DNA of 64,000 nt, from the NCBI GenBank assembly GCA_016699405.1, contig CP064972.1:3441501-3505500 (forward strand), given 5' to 3'. The notes below the pieces were generated by a model. It made no database searches. It was not told the DNA's origin and saw only the letters and a list, made by a program, of their open reading frames with translations. This DNA comes from Holophagales bacterium (GTDB taxonomy: Bacteria; Acidobacteriota; Thermoanaerobaculia; Multivoradales; JAGPDF01). Both the position numbers and the translations under genes were made by a program. Of the stretch, positions 41,800-51,326 are shown piece by piece; positions within the stretch are counted from its first letter, which is position 1, and every line of letters begins with the position of its first letter.

Positions 41800-42726
41800 T
41801 TGATCTCCGCACGCTATCCCCCGCCCGTCGTCCCTGGCTCCCGCCTCGGGATTGCTGCCCTGTCCGGTCCGGTCGATCCCACGCGTCTCGCGGCGGGTTG
41901 CGAGACGCTCGGGCGACTCGGCTTCGAGCCGGTCCTGGCGACGAACCTCGGCTCTCGCGCCGGCTTCTTTGCCGGCAGCGACCGCGATCGCCTCGACGGT
42001 TTTCACGGTCTGCTGCGCGATCCGTCGATCGATGCCATCGTCTTCGCGCGCGGTGGTCACGGCCTGCTGCGACTGCTGCCATCGCTCGACTGGGAGCTGC
42101 TCGCCAGCCGCCCGCGCGCCTTCGTCGGCTACTCCGATCTGACGCCCTTGCTCAATCTCATCCCGCAGCGGCTCGGCTGGGTGACCTTCCACGGCCCGAT
42201 GGCGGCGGTCGATCTGGTCAACGGCCTTTCGGAGGAAGAAGAAGCCTCGTGGCTCGGCGCCCTCGCCGGGCGTCCAAGCTCGCCGTTGGCCTCCCCGCGG
42301 ATCGTGCGGCCGGGCGTCGCCCGGGGTCACCTGCTCGGCGGCTGCCTGAGCCTCCTCACCGCGGTTCAAGGCACCCCGTACGCACCGTCGCTCGAGGGCT
42401 CGGTGCTGTTCTGGGAAGACGTCGGGGAGTCCCCCTATCGTCTCGATCGGATGTTGACCCACCTCACCCTGTCCGGTAGTCTGACCGGCGTTCGAGGCAT
42501 GGTCATCGGCGAGGTGGACTTTGGCGGAATCGACGGCGCAGTCGCCGAGCTGGAGGCCGAGAGTCTCGCCAACGCGCGCGCGGACTTGCCGTTCCCGATT
42601 GCCGCGGGTCTGTCGTGCGGACACCGGCGGCCGAATCTCACCCTGCCGATCGGGGCGCCGGTCGAGCTCGACGCTCTCCGCGGCGAGCTGACCGTGCTGC
42701 CCTGCGAAAGCGTCGAGAGCGCATGA
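41785..42726 (+). CDS. LD-carboxypeptidase (peptidase S66)
   Basis: 313 residues from GTG 41785. RLGIAALSGPVDPTRL at the start, FVGYSDLT with the nucleophile Ser, LFWEDVGE with the catalytic Glu, and LSCGHRRPN with the catalytic His make the S66 triad. It trims tetrapeptides in murein recycling, fitting with nagZ. The GTG lies inside the P1 3' strand of RNase P RNA; TTG 41800, just after the RNA, is an alternative start. The stop overlaps the next start (ATGA). Confidence 0.88.
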
Positions 42727-43508
42727 ACAAGCCGGTCTTCAAGAGCACTGCGAAGCGCCCACCGCTCCCCAGCTACACCGCGGAGTACGCGGCTGGAGCC
42801 TCGATCTTCGAGGCCGGCGAGCTGGGGACGGAGATGTACATCGTCCACGAAGGTCGCGTCGAGATCCTGGCCAAGGTCCAGGGGACCGAAAAGCAGCTCG
42901 CCGTCCTCGAGAAGGGTGACTTCTTCGGCGAGATGGCGTTGCTCGAAGACCAGCCGCGCACGGCGAGCGCTCGCGCACTCACCGACGTGCAGTTGCTGCA
43001 GATCAACGGCTCGACCTTCGACCAGATGCTCCGTTCGAACCCGGAGATCGCCGTCCGGATGATGCGCAAGCTCTCGCGCCGGTTGCGTGAAACCGACCGC
43101 CAGTTGCAAGAGGCCTTGGGACGGACCGGTCAGAGCGGGGAGCTCGAGTTGCCGCCGGCCGAGCCGGTGGTCGAGAAGCCGTCCGGGCCGCAGCGGATGA
43201 TCCACGACAAGTCCGGCATCGAGTTCCATTTCTCGAAGGGCTCCGAGACGACCGTCGGCCGGCGGGACCCCGTCACGGGAATTCACCCGGACATCGACCT
43301 GACCCCCGTCGACAACCAGCGGTCGATCAGCCGGCGACATGCCAAGCTCTACAAGCGCGGCAACAAGTTCTTCGTCGCCGAGGACCTCGGAACGATGAAC
43401 GGCACCTTCGTCAACGGCGAGCGGATCGAAACCGGCCAACCGACGGAGATCAAGCCCGGCGACGAAGTCCGCTTCGGGCTCGTGACCCTCCGTTTCTCCG
43501 TCGACTGA
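42723..43508 (+). CDS. Cyclic nucleotide-binding domain fused to FHA domain
   Basis: 261 residues from ATG 42723 (4-nt overlap with the carboxypeptidase). Residues 15-130 are a cNMP-binding beta-roll with GDFFGEMALLEDQPRTASARA, including the Glu and Arg that hold cyclic nucleotide phosphate. Residues 160-261 are an FHA domain (TTVGRR, SISRRHAKL, GTMNGTFVNG) that binds phosphothreonine. There is no HTH, so it is not a CRP-type transcription factor. It may link cyclic nucleotide and Ser/Thr-kinase signals. No kinase is nearby. Confidence 0.88.
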   Translation: MNKPVFKSTAKRPPLPSYTAEYAAGASIFEAGELGTEMYIVHEGRVEILAKVQGTEKQLAVLEKGDFFGEMALLEDQPRTASARALTDVQLLQINGSTFDQMLRSNPEIAVRMMRKLSRRLRETDRQLQEALGRTGQSGELELPPAEPVVEKPSGPQRMIHDKSGIEFHFSKGSETTVGRRDPVTGIHPDIDLTPVDNQRSISRRHAKLYKRGNKFFVAEDLGTMNGTFVNGERIETGQPTEIKPGDEVRFGLVTLRFSVD

Positions 43509-43540
43509 ACAGCGCCGCGGCCAGACCGCGGCGCCGCTCC

Positions 43541-45619
43541 ATGCCGAACCTTCGCGCCGACACCCCGTTGCGCTTCGTCAAAGGGGTCGGACCTCAGCGG
43601 GCCCAGGCACTCGCTGCCGCCGGGTACGCCACGGCCGGAGACCTTCTCCTTCATCTACCGACTCGCTACGACGACTGGAGGGGCCGCCAGGGCGCCGGCG
43701 AGGTGCGCGGTCCGGGCCCCTGGACGCTTCTTGCCGAATTGCGCGACGTTCGAACGATTCGCACGCGCCGTCGGAACCTGGTGATCGTGCGGGCTCTGGC
43801 CTGTGACGACACGGGTGCCATCCCGGTCGTCTGGTTCAACCAGCCCTACCTCGCCACGCGACTGGCGTCCGGAGAGACGTGGCATCTCCACGGCGCCGCT
43901 CGTCCGAGCGAGGGTGGGCGATGGGAGCTGATGAACCCGGCCTGTTCGAATGCCGCCGCTCCGACGACGGCAGGCCTTCGTCCGGTCTACCCGGCGGTTC
44001 GCGGCATCGGACCGAGCACCATGGGGCGCCTGGTCGAGCGCGTCCTGCCGCTGCTCGAAGGCGAGGAGTCCGACGGGATTGCCGATCCTCTGCCTCCCGA
44101 GTTGCTGCGGCGATATGCGCTGCCGACCCTCCCGGCGGCCCTGTCACGCCTCCATCGTCCTCCCTCCGATGCGGACGCCCTCGGCCTCGCGGCGCGGACG
44201 GAGCCGGCTCGAGCGCGGCTTTGCTACGGGGAGCTGCTCGAGTTCCAACTCGAGCTGGCGACGCTGCGAGCACGAGATGCCAGCCTGAGCAAACCGCATC
44301 GCTATCGAGTGGATGACGCGGTTCGGCAGGTCGCCCGCGCACTGCTTCCTTTCCGACTCACGGCGGCGCAGAAGCGGGCCCTCCAGGAGATCGTCATCGA
44401 CCTGCGGCGCCCCTGGCCGATGCTCCGCCTGCTCCAGGGCGACGTCGGGAGCGGCAAGACGATCGTCGCCGCCCTGGCGCTGGTGGTGGCACTCGAGAGC
44501 GGCCTCCAGGGCGCCTTCATGGCGCCGACCGAGCTGCTCGCCGAACAGCACTTCGGCAGTCTTCAGCGCCTTCTCGGCGCGCGATACCGTCTCGGACTGG
44601 TCAGCTCGTCGCGCCGTGATCCCGCGATCCGGAAAGCGCTGGGAAGTGGAGAGATCCATCTGGCCGTCGGAACGCATGCGCTCATTCAGGAAGAGGTCAC
44701 CTTCGACCGGCTGGGGCTGGTGGTCATCGACGAGCAGCATCGCTTCGGCGTGGAGCAACGGGTCGGACTCCAACGCAAGGGGATACACCCGGACGTGCTG
44801 GTGATGACCGCGACGCCGATCCCTCGCTCGTTGGCCCTGACCGCCTACGGGGACCTCGAGATCTCGTCGATCGACGAGCTGCCTCCCGGTCGGACGCCGG
44901 TCGCCACCAAGGTCCTCCCCGCCGGCAAGCGGCGCGAGGTCTACCAGTCGCTTCGTGAAGAGCTTGCCACCGGCGCCCAGGCCTACGTCGTCTTCCCATT
45001 GATCGAAGGGAGCGAGGCGATCGCCGCCGAGGCGGTCGGACAGCTCGGCGAGAAGATCCGGGCCTATCTCGGGTCGGTGCCGACGGCCGTGCTCCACGGA
45101 CGCCTCGACGCGGTCGAGCGCGAACGGACGATGAAGCGCTTTGCCGCCGGTGAGCTGCGAGTCCTCTTCGCCACGAGTCTCATCGAAGTGGGCGTCGACG
45201 TCCCGGAAGCGACCTTCATGGTGATCGAGAGCGCGGAGCGATTCGGGCTCGCCCAGCTTCACCAGCTTCGCGGTCGCGTCGGACGCGGCACCCGCGTTTC
45301 CCGGTGCGTCGCTCTTCACGGCCGGCTCACCGACGAGGCACGCCGTCGTCTCGAGATCTTCGCTTCGTCCACCGACGGATTCCGCCTTGCGGAGGCCGAT
45401 CTCGAGCTGCGGGGTCCGGGCGACCTGCTCGGCACGCGTCAGTCCGGAATGCCCACCTTCCGACTCGCTCACCCGTTGCTCGATCGCGAATGGCTCGAGC
45501 GAGCCCGTGCCGACGCGCGAGAGCTGGCGGGCCGTCTCGACGAACCGGGCTACGCCGCACTGCGCCAGCGGCTCCTGCCGCGCCTGGAGGCACGGGCGAA
45601 AAGGCTCGCCGGAGGTTGA
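43541..45619 (+). CDS. recG: ATP-dependent DNA helicase RecG
   Basis: 692 residues. A wedge domain (about 1-200), then helicase motifs GDVGSGKT (I), DEQHRFGV (II), MTATPIPRSLA (III), ATSLIEVGVDVPEA (V) and QLRGRVGRG (VI), with the RecG TRG-type end. It remodels stalled forks and branched DNA. It starts 32 nt after the FHA gene and is 3 nt before the glycosyltransferase. Confidence 0.96.
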   Translation: MPNLRADTPLRFVKGVGPQRAQALAAAGYATAGDLLLHLPTRYDDWRGRQGAGEVRGPGPWTLLAELRDVRTIRTRRRNLVIVRALACDDTGAIPVVWFNQPYLATRLASGETWHLHGAARPSEGGRWELMNPACSNAAAPTTAGLRPVYPAVRGIGPSTMGRLVERVLPLLEGEESDGIADPLPPELLRRYALPTLPAALSRLHRPPSDADALGLAARTEPARARLCYGELLEFQLELATLRARDASLSKPHRYRVDDAVRQVARALLPFRLTAAQKRALQEIVIDLRRPWPMLRLLQGDVGSGKTIVAALALVVALESGLQGAFMAPTELLAEQHFGSLQRLLGARYRLGLVSSSRRDPAIRKALGSGEIHLAVGTHALIQEEVTFDRLGLVVIDEQHRFGVEQRVGLQRKGIHPDVLVMTATPIPRSLALTAYGDLEISSIDELPPGRTPVATKVLPAGKRREVYQSLREELATGAQAYVVFPLIEGSEAIAAEAVGQLGEKIRAYLGSVPTAVLHGRLDAVERERTMKRFAAGELRVLFATSLIEVGVDVPEATFMVIESAERFGLAQLHQLRGRVGRGTRVSRCVALHGRLTDEARRRLEIFASSTDGFRLAEADLELRGPGDLLGTRQSGMPTFRLAHPLLDREWLERARADARELAGRLDEPGYAALRQRLLPRLEARAKRLAGG

Positions 45620-45622
45620 TCG

Positions 45623-46777
45623 ATGAGAGTGCTGCTGATCGCCAACACCTTGCCTCCGGCCGACATCTCGGGTGTCGGCGAGCAGGTCCTGCAACTCGCC
45701 GCGGGGCTGCGGGCGCGCGGGCACGAGGTGGAGATCCTGGGCCGCGGACCGCAAGGTGCGCGGGGTCCCAAGTCACTCTTCCCGCTGACGGTGGTCCCGC
45801 CGACCCTGCGACGACTGCGGCAGTTCCGACCGCATGTCGTCCAGGTTCACGAGTCCGATGGCGGGTTCGCCGCGGCGGCGGTCGCGATCCTCGCTCGCTC
45901 CCGCTCCCCGGTACCGCGCCTCGTCGCCCTCCTCCAGGTGAGCTATGTCGAGGAGCTGCGGGCCGTCCGGCCGCTGCGTTGCGGCAGCTTGGTGCTCGGG
46001 CGACCGGGTCGCGTCGAGCGGCGCTTCCGCTGGCTCAAGGCACCGATGCAGATCGCCCTCGGTTGCCTCAGCGCCTTCCTGGCTGACCTGGTGCTCGCCC
46101 CGAGTCGCCGGACGGCGGGGGAGCTCGAACACGACTACGGAGTCTCCGGGGTCGCGGTCCTGCCGAACGCGACCGGCGGGCTGCCCGTCCCGCCGACCGA
46201 GGCGCTTGCGCCGACCCCCGCCGAGGTGGATCTTCTGTTCGTCGGACGACTCCGCTTGCGCAAGGGGCTGGAGGTTCTGCTTCACGCTCTGGCCGAGCTG
46301 GCTCGTCGCGGAATACGGCCCCACCTGCTCGTCGTGGGCGACGGCGAGCACCGCGCGGCGCTCGAGGAAACGACGCGGCAGCTCGGACTGGGGGAGCAGG
46401 TATCGTTCGCCGGCAAGCGCGGCGCCGCCGAAGTGCAGGGGCTGCTGGCCAAGTGCCGGGCCCTCGTCGTGCCGTCGATCTACGAAGGGATGCCGCTCGT
46501 CGTGCTCGAGGCGATGTCGGCGGGGTGTCCCGTGGTCGCCAGCGCGGTGAGCGGGATCCCGGAGGTCGTGCTCGACGGCGTGACCGGCTGGCTCGTCCCT
46601 CCGGAGGACCCCGGGCGTTTGGCGGCAGCCCTGGTCGAAGTGTGGGAGGACGCGAGCGAGGCGCGGCGTCGCGGATCTGCCGGGAAGAACCGCGTGGAAA
46701 CGGAATTCACTCCCGCGAAGACGGCGGAGCTCTGGGAGGCCCGCCTCGGAATCCACGCCGACGCGGAGGAGAATTAG
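45623..46777 (+). CDS. Family 4 glycosyltransferase
   Basis: 384 residues, GT-B fold. VLLIANTLPPADISGVGEQV at the N-terminus and LLFVGRLRLRKGLEVLLHAL plus PSIYEGMPLVVLEAMSAGCP (E-x7-E) are typical of GT4. It probably makes a retained glycosidic bond on a surface glycan or lipid, with acceptor unknown. It begins 3 nt after recG and a small membrane protein follows 3 nt after it. Confidence 0.85.
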   Translation: MRVLLIANTLPPADISGVGEQVLQLAAGLRARGHEVEILGRGPQGARGPKSLFPLTVVPPTLRRLRQFRPHVVQVHESDGGFAAAAVAILARSRSPVPRLVALLQVSYVEELRAVRPLRCGSLVLGRPGRVERRFRWLKAPMQIALGCLSAFLADLVLAPSRRTAGELEHDYGVSGVAVLPNATGGLPVPPTEALAPTPAEVDLLFVGRLRLRKGLEVLLHALAELARRGIRPHLLVVGDGEHRAALEETTRQLGLGEQVSFAGKRGAAEVQGLLAKCRALVVPSIYEGMPLVVLEAMSAGCPVVASAVSGIPEVVLDGVTGWLVPPEDPGRLAAALVEVWEDASEARRRGSAGKNRVETEFTPAKTAELWEARLGIHADAEEN

Positions 46778-46780
46778 CCG

Positions 46781-47275
46781 ATGTTCGTTCCCGCGATGCT
46801 CGTCGTCTCGCTGCTCGCCACCTGCCTGTTCGGGCTCGTCGGAGCCGAGTCGCTGCTCGATCCGTTGCCGCTCGAGCGGGCCGCCCTCATCCGACACGCC
46901 CTCCTCGGAGGCGCTGCCTGCCTGCTGCTGGTGTTGTCGCAGACCTGGTTTGCCATCTATCTCGCCTCGGTCGGTCGGGCGCTTCGACGCCTCGGGCCGG
47001 GAGCTTCCTCCGGGCCGGTTCCCGAGTGGCAGAGTGCCACCACCGCGGCCCGCCGCGGCGCGCTTCCCTGGACACTGGCGGTGCCGCTCTCGGCCCTCGT
47101 GGTCTTTCTGATCGGGGGCGGGGTCTTCTCGGGGTTCTTCACCAAGACCACCCATGGCATCGCCTTCGGGGTGAGCCTCCTCGTCCAGCTCGCCGCGCTT
47201 TGGCTCGAAGGGAGGAGTCTGCTTCGGCACGAGGCGGCCTTTTCCCGCGCCGACGCGTCCACCGGCGTCCGCTGA
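46781..47275 (+). CDS. Four-helix membrane protein of unknown function
   Basis: 164 residues with about four membrane helices (near 3-22, 38-62, 93-115, 122-142). I do not recognise a family. It starts 3 nt after the glycosyltransferase and may work with it, but no motif shows this. The next gene has its own promoter. Confidence 0.6.
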   Translation: MFVPAMLVVSLLATCLFGLVGAESLLDPLPLERAALIRHALLGGAACLLLVLSQTWFAIYLASVGRALRRLGPGASSGPVPEWQSATTAARRGALPWTLAVPLSALVVFLIGGGVFSGFFTKTTHGIAFGVSLLVQLAALWLEGRSLLRHEAAFSRADASTGVR

Positions 47276-47286
47276 GTCGGCGCGGA

Positions 47287-47315
47287 TTGGCCCGCCGCCG
47301 TGAGATTGCTAGACT
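47287..47315 (+). promoter_or_regulatory. Promoter of trpS
   Basis: TTGGCC (47287-47292), 17-nt spacer, TAGACT (47310-47315). The predicted start is about 34 nt before GTG 47356, leaving room for the GGGGGGAGAG ribosome site. Confidence 0.5.
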
Positions 47316-47355
47316 GTGGGATTCCTGGCCGGTACTGGCCGGGGGGAGAGCGGAC

Positions 47356-48372
47356 GTGAGCGAGCAGCGCAAGGTCGTCCTGTCGGGCATGCGTTCGACC
47401 GGCAAGATCCATCTGGGGAACTACTTCGGGGCGGTGCGCAACTGGGTCGAGTTGCAGGACCGCTTCGATTGCTACTACTTTGCCGCCGACTGGCATGCGC
47501 TGACCAGCGACTACGCCGACCCGAGCCAGATCGCCGAGAACACGCTCGAGGCCGTGGCCGACTGGATCGCGGCGGGGCTCGATCCGCAGAAGTCGGTGAT
47601 CTTCGTCCAGTCGATGGTGCCCGAGCACGCCGAGCTCCACCTGTTGATGTCGATGCTCACGCCGCTCGGCTGGCTCGAACGAGTTCCGACCTACAAGGAC
47701 CAGGTCCGGCAGCTCGAGAACAAGGATCTCGAGACCTACGGTTTCCTCGGCTATCCGCTGCTCCAGACGGCCGACATCGTCATCTACCGTGCCGACTTCG
47801 TGCCGGTGGGCGAGGACCAGGCGAGCCATCTCGAGATCAGCCGGGAGATCGTCCGGCGCTTCAACGGACTCTACGGACCGGTGTTCCCCGAGCCGAAGGC
47901 GCTGTTCACCCCGACGCCGAAAGTCCCGGGGCTCGACGGGCGCAAGATGTCGAAATCGTACGGGAATGCGATCGCCTTGGCGGACTCGCCGGATGAGATC
48001 CGCCGCAAGTGCATGACGATGGTCACCGACACGACCCGGCTCCGCCGCAAGGACCCGGGCCATCCCGAGAGCTGCAACCTCTTCGAGTTTCACAAGCTGA
48101 TGTCGCCGAGCGACGTCGCCGAGCGCGTCGCCCAGCAGTGCCGGGCCGCGGAGATCGGCTGCGTCGACGACAAGAAGCTGCTGGCCGAACAGATCATCGC
48201 CTTCCTCGAGCCGATGCGCCGCCGCCGTGAGGAGCTCGCGGGCGACCGCGGCGCGTTGCTCGAGTTGCTGGCGAGCGGTTCGCGACGCGCCCGCGAGCGG
48301 GCCGTCGAGACGATGGAGCAGGTCCGTTCCGCCATCGGCCTCGACTACCGGCGGTTCGTCCACCCGCGATGA
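47356..48372 (+). CDS. trpS: Tryptophan-tRNA ligase
   Basis: 338 residues from GTG 47356. TGKIHLGNYFGA (16-27) is the HIGH-like motif and DGRKMSKSYGN contains KMSKS. Class I Trp-tRNA synthetase. It starts the conserved trpS-scpA-scpB-rluB-cmk run and its stop overlaps scpA by ATGA. The longer upstream frame overlaps two genes and is rejected. Confidence 0.97.
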   Translation: MSEQRKVVLSGMRSTGKIHLGNYFGAVRNWVELQDRFDCYYFAADWHALTSDYADPSQIAENTLEAVADWIAAGLDPQKSVIFVQSMVPEHAELHLLMSMLTPLGWLERVPTYKDQVRQLENKDLETYGFLGYPLLQTADIVIYRADFVPVGEDQASHLEISREIVRRFNGLYGPVFPEPKALFTPTPKVPGLDGRKMSKSYGNAIALADSPDEIRRKCMTMVTDTTRLRRKDPGHPESCNLFEFHKLMSPSDVAERVAQQCRAAEIGCVDDKKLLAEQIIAFLEPMRRRREELAGDRGALLELLASGSRRARERAVETMEQVRSAIGLDYRRFVHPR

Positions 48373-49175
48373 GCACCTCGCAACCGCAGGATCCGGGCGC
48401 ATTGCTCCCTGCCTCCTGGCGGGTACAGTTGCCGATCTTCGAGGGGCCGCTCGACCTTCTGCTGCACCTGGTTCGCATCAATAAGGTGGAGATCACCGAC
48501 ATCCCGGTGGCGGTGGTCTGCGATCAGTTCCACGAGTACCTCCGGCTGATGGAGGAGCTCGATCTCGACATTGCCGCGGAGTTCATCTACGAGGCGGCGG
48601 TGCTGATCCAGGTCAAGTCGAAGCTCCTGCTGCCGCAAGCGGGAAGACCGGGCGAGGAAGCCCCGGAGGATCCACGGCACGAGCTCGTTTCGCGGCTGCT
48701 CGAGTACCGCCGTCTCAAGGAGGCGGCCCAGGCTCTGGCCGAGGTCGACCGCGTTCGGCAGGGGATCTGGACACGAAAGCCGGCGCCGTGGAAGCCGGAG
48801 GCCGACCCGGAGGAGACCGACGTGCCGCTCGAAGAGGTCTCGCTCTTCGACCTCATCGGCGCTCTGCGCACCGTTCTCGAGCGCTACGACAAGGAGCACC
48901 CGGAGCCGATTCTCCTGCCGCACGAGCGATTCTCGGTGCGCAGCCAGATCGAACGTCTCCTCGCGCTTCTCGAAGCGGGCCACCCTTCGGGACTCTTCGA
49001 TCAGTTGCGCAGCCTGTCGTGCCGCGCCGAAGCGATCGCCATGTTCCTGGCCGTGCTCGAGCTGGCGCGGCTGAACCTGGTTCGCATCCACCAGGGCGGC
49101 GAGGGCAGCGACGTCCTGCTGTTCCGCACCACTCGTGAGCTGCAGCCTGAGGAGCTCGAGGCGATTTCCGGATGA
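48369..49175 (+). CDS. scpA: Segregation and condensation protein A
   Basis: 268 residues. FEGPLDLLLHLVRINKVEITDIPVA is the hallmark ScpA start, followed by FIYEAAVLIQVKSKLLLP and a C-terminal winged helix. It is the kleisin of the SMC-ScpAB condensin. Overlaps trpS and scpB by 4 nt each, consistent with coupled expression. smc is not in the window. Confidence 0.96.
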   Translation: MSTSQPQDPGALLPASWRVQLPIFEGPLDLLLHLVRINKVEITDIPVAVVCDQFHEYLRLMEELDLDIAAEFIYEAAVLIQVKSKLLLPQAGRPGEEAPEDPRHELVSRLLEYRRLKEAAQALAEVDRVRQGIWTRKPAPWKPEADPEETDVPLEEVSLFDLIGALRTVLERYDKEHPEPILLPHERFSVRSQIERLLALLEAGHPSGLFDQLRSLSCRAEAIAMFLAVLELARLNLVRIHQGGEGSDVLLFRTTRELQPEELEAISG

Positions 49176-49822
49176 ACCCACGACACGAGATCGAAGCGGC
49201 CCTCGAGGCCATCCTCTTCGTCAGCAACGAGCCGGTGCCGCGCGACCGGCTCCTCGCGCTCTTCGATGCCGAGGAGCGTGTCGCGGCGACCGCGGCGCTC
49301 GCTCGGTTGCAGGCCCGGTACGCGCCGCGCGACCACGCGGGGGTCTGGATCGAGGAGGTTGCGGGCGGTCTGCGCCTGGTCACGCGACCGGAGCTGCACA
49401 TCCACCTCCGGCGATTCTTCGAGGCCAGCGGCGGCCACCGGCTTTCCATGGCCGGGCTCGAGACGCTCGCCATCATTGCCTATCGCCAGCCGATCACCGG
49501 TCCGGAGATCCAGGAACTGCGCGGCAAGTCGTCGGCGAGCGTGATCCGCAGCTTGCTCGAGCGCCGCCTGGTTCGCATCGCCGGCCGCAAGGAAGTCGTC
49601 GGAAGACCCTTCCTCTATGCGACGACCCGAGAGTTCCTGATGCACTTCGGCCTTCGCGACCTCAAGGAGCTGCCGCCACTCGAGGAATTCGAGGAGACGT
49701 TCAGCACCGAGGGTGCGCTGGGAGCTCCCGAGCGGGCGACGGCGACGACGAGTGCGCCGGCTCCAACGCCAGCCGACGATCCGATGGAGTCCGACTTTTC
49801 GCTCGAAGAGGACCTGACATGA
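49172..49822 (+). CDS. scpB: Segregation and condensation protein B
   Basis: 216 residues. IEAALEAILFVSNEPVPRDRL at the start, MAGLETLAIIAYRQPITGPEI and GRPFLYATTREFLMHFGL are typical of ScpB's two winged helices. A 50-residue Thr/Ala/Glu tail ends it. Binds ScpA in the SMC complex. ATGA overlap with scpA and rluB. Confidence 0.96.
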   Translation: MNPRHEIEAALEAILFVSNEPVPRDRLLALFDAEERVAATAALARLQARYAPRDHAGVWIEEVAGGLRLVTRPELHIHLRRFFEASGGHRLSMAGLETLAIIAYRQPITGPEIQELRGKSSASVIRSLLERRLVRIAGRKEVVGRPFLYATTREFLMHFGLRDLKELPPLEEFEETFSTEGALGAPERATATTSAPAPTPADDPMESDFSLEEDLT

Positions 49823-51252
49823 GCGCCGAACGATTGCAGAAGCTGCTGGCCCGTGCAGGTGTCGCCTCGCGCCGCAAGGTCGAGGAGCTCATCGTCGAGC
49901 AACGGGTCACGGTCAACGGCCGGATCGCCACGCTCGGGGACAAGGCGGATCTCGAGGTCGATTCGGTCAAGCTCGACGGAAAGCGGATCCGTTTGCCGGA
50001 TCGGCAGCGCTATCTGCTGATGAACAAGCCGAAGGGCGTGCTGACGACGCTGACCGACGACAAGGGTCGCCCCACCGTCATCGACCTGATCCCACAGGGT
50101 CTGCGCAACGGCCTCTTTCCCGTAGGGCGCCTCGATTTCCAGACCGAGGGACTGCTGGTCCTGACCACGGACGGCGAGCTCGCGCAGCGGATCGCGCATC
50201 CTCGATTCGGTTGTCGCAAGCTCTACGAGGTGAAGGTCAAGGGTGTTCCCCGCGAAGAGGAGATCGAGAAACTCCGGCGCGGTATCGTGATCGACGGTCG
50301 GCGCACGCGGCCTGCCTACATCGACCCCCTGCGGCGGACCGCACGAGGGGAGGACGAAGGGAACACCTGGTACGAGGTGCAACTGGGGGAAGGGCGCTCG
50401 CGACAGATTCGCGAGATGTTCTTCCGGATCGGACACCCCGTGCAGAAGCTCAAGCGGGTGGCGATCGGACCGCTGCGCGATCCGGAGTTGCCCTCGGGCA
50501 CCTTCCGGACGCTCGACGAGAAGGAGATCGAGGCGCTGCGTACCGCGGGTGCCGACCTGGAGAAGGGGGCTCGCGGAGCGACGAGAGGCTCGACTCGTCC
50601 ACCGGCCGAGCGGACCTCGGGGGGGCCGCGGAAACCTGCCGTGCCATCGCGCTCCCGCTCGCCGCGGACGAGCGCCTCGGCCGCACGCCCCGAGCGCCCT
50701 GCGGATCGCCCCCGCCGAGCGGAGCCGGCCCGGCGCTCGACGGCCGCGCCCGGCCGCGCTTCCGCCGCATCGCCGTTCGGAAGGCGCCGCGAGGCAGCCG
50801 ACCTCGCCTCGCGTCCGGCGATCGATCGCGACGCTCCGCGAAGTCGGCGGACCGGCAGCCCCGATCGCGACACGATGCCGAAGAAGCGCTCGGGCCACGG
50901 GCCGCGCCCTGGAGGGGGAACGAAGGACAAGGCGCCGCGGCGTCCGAACGAAGCCCCGTGGAGGAGGCCGGAAGGCGCCTCCGACCGCCCGGGAAGGCGG
51001 CCCGGAGCCAAAGTTGCCGGGCGGGGAGGCGAACGAAAGGAACGACCGACGAGAGCACGGCCGAAGAGCCCTGCCGGGCGCTCGTCAGTCACCGGCGTGG
51101 CGTTCTCGCCGGGGCCTTCGCCCCGCAAGGGCGGCGCAGCCGGGCGCGGCGCCCCCCGGACGCCTCGGGGTGCGCGGCCAGGCTCTCCGGGTCCGGGACG
51201 GGGTAGCACCCCTCGGGGCAGGCGCCCGCCACGCCCGCGGAGCGGACGCTGA
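49819..51252 (+). CDS. rluB: 23S rRNA pseudouridine synthase RluB-like, with long basic tail
   Basis: 477 residues. An S4 domain (about 4-50; RLQKLLARAGVASRRKVEELI) precedes the RsuA-type catalytic domain with VGRLDFQTEGLLVL (catalytic Asp) and LGEGRSRQIREMF. The domain ends near 245; the remaining 230 or so residues are almost only Arg, Pro, Gly, Ser, Ala and Lys and should be disordered. Such tails in RluB occur but this one is long. It may tether the enzyme to RNA. Confidence 0.9.
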   Translation: MSAERLQKLLARAGVASRRKVEELIVEQRVTVNGRIATLGDKADLEVDSVKLDGKRIRLPDRQRYLLMNKPKGVLTTLTDDKGRPTVIDLIPQGLRNGLFPVGRLDFQTEGLLVLTTDGELAQRIAHPRFGCRKLYEVKVKGVPREEEIEKLRRGIVIDGRRTRPAYIDPLRRTARGEDEGNTWYEVQLGEGRSRQIREMFFRIGHPVQKLKRVAIGPLRDPELPSGTFRTLDEKEIEALRTAGADLEKGARGATRGSTRPPAERTSGGPRKPAVPSRSRSPRTSASAARPERPADRPRRAEPARRSTAAPGRASAASPFGRRREAADLASRPAIDRDAPRSRRTGSPDRDTMPKKRSGHGPRPGGGTKDKAPRRPNEAPWRRPEGASDRPGRRPGAKVAGRGGERKERPTRARPKSPAGRSSVTGVAFSPGPSPRKGGAAGRGAPRTPRGARPGSPGPGRGSTPRGRRPPRPRSGR

Positions 51253-51326
51253 CCCGAGCGATCGGGTCGATCGCGGAATCCTCGCCATCTCGGTCGTCGT
51301 CGGCGCGACCCACAGCTTTCGGAGGA

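Noticed and set aside
46453..47355. Upstream extension of trpS
   Set aside because: Overlaps the glycosyltransferase and a membrane protein in another frame, and trpS has a promoter and GTG start at 47356.
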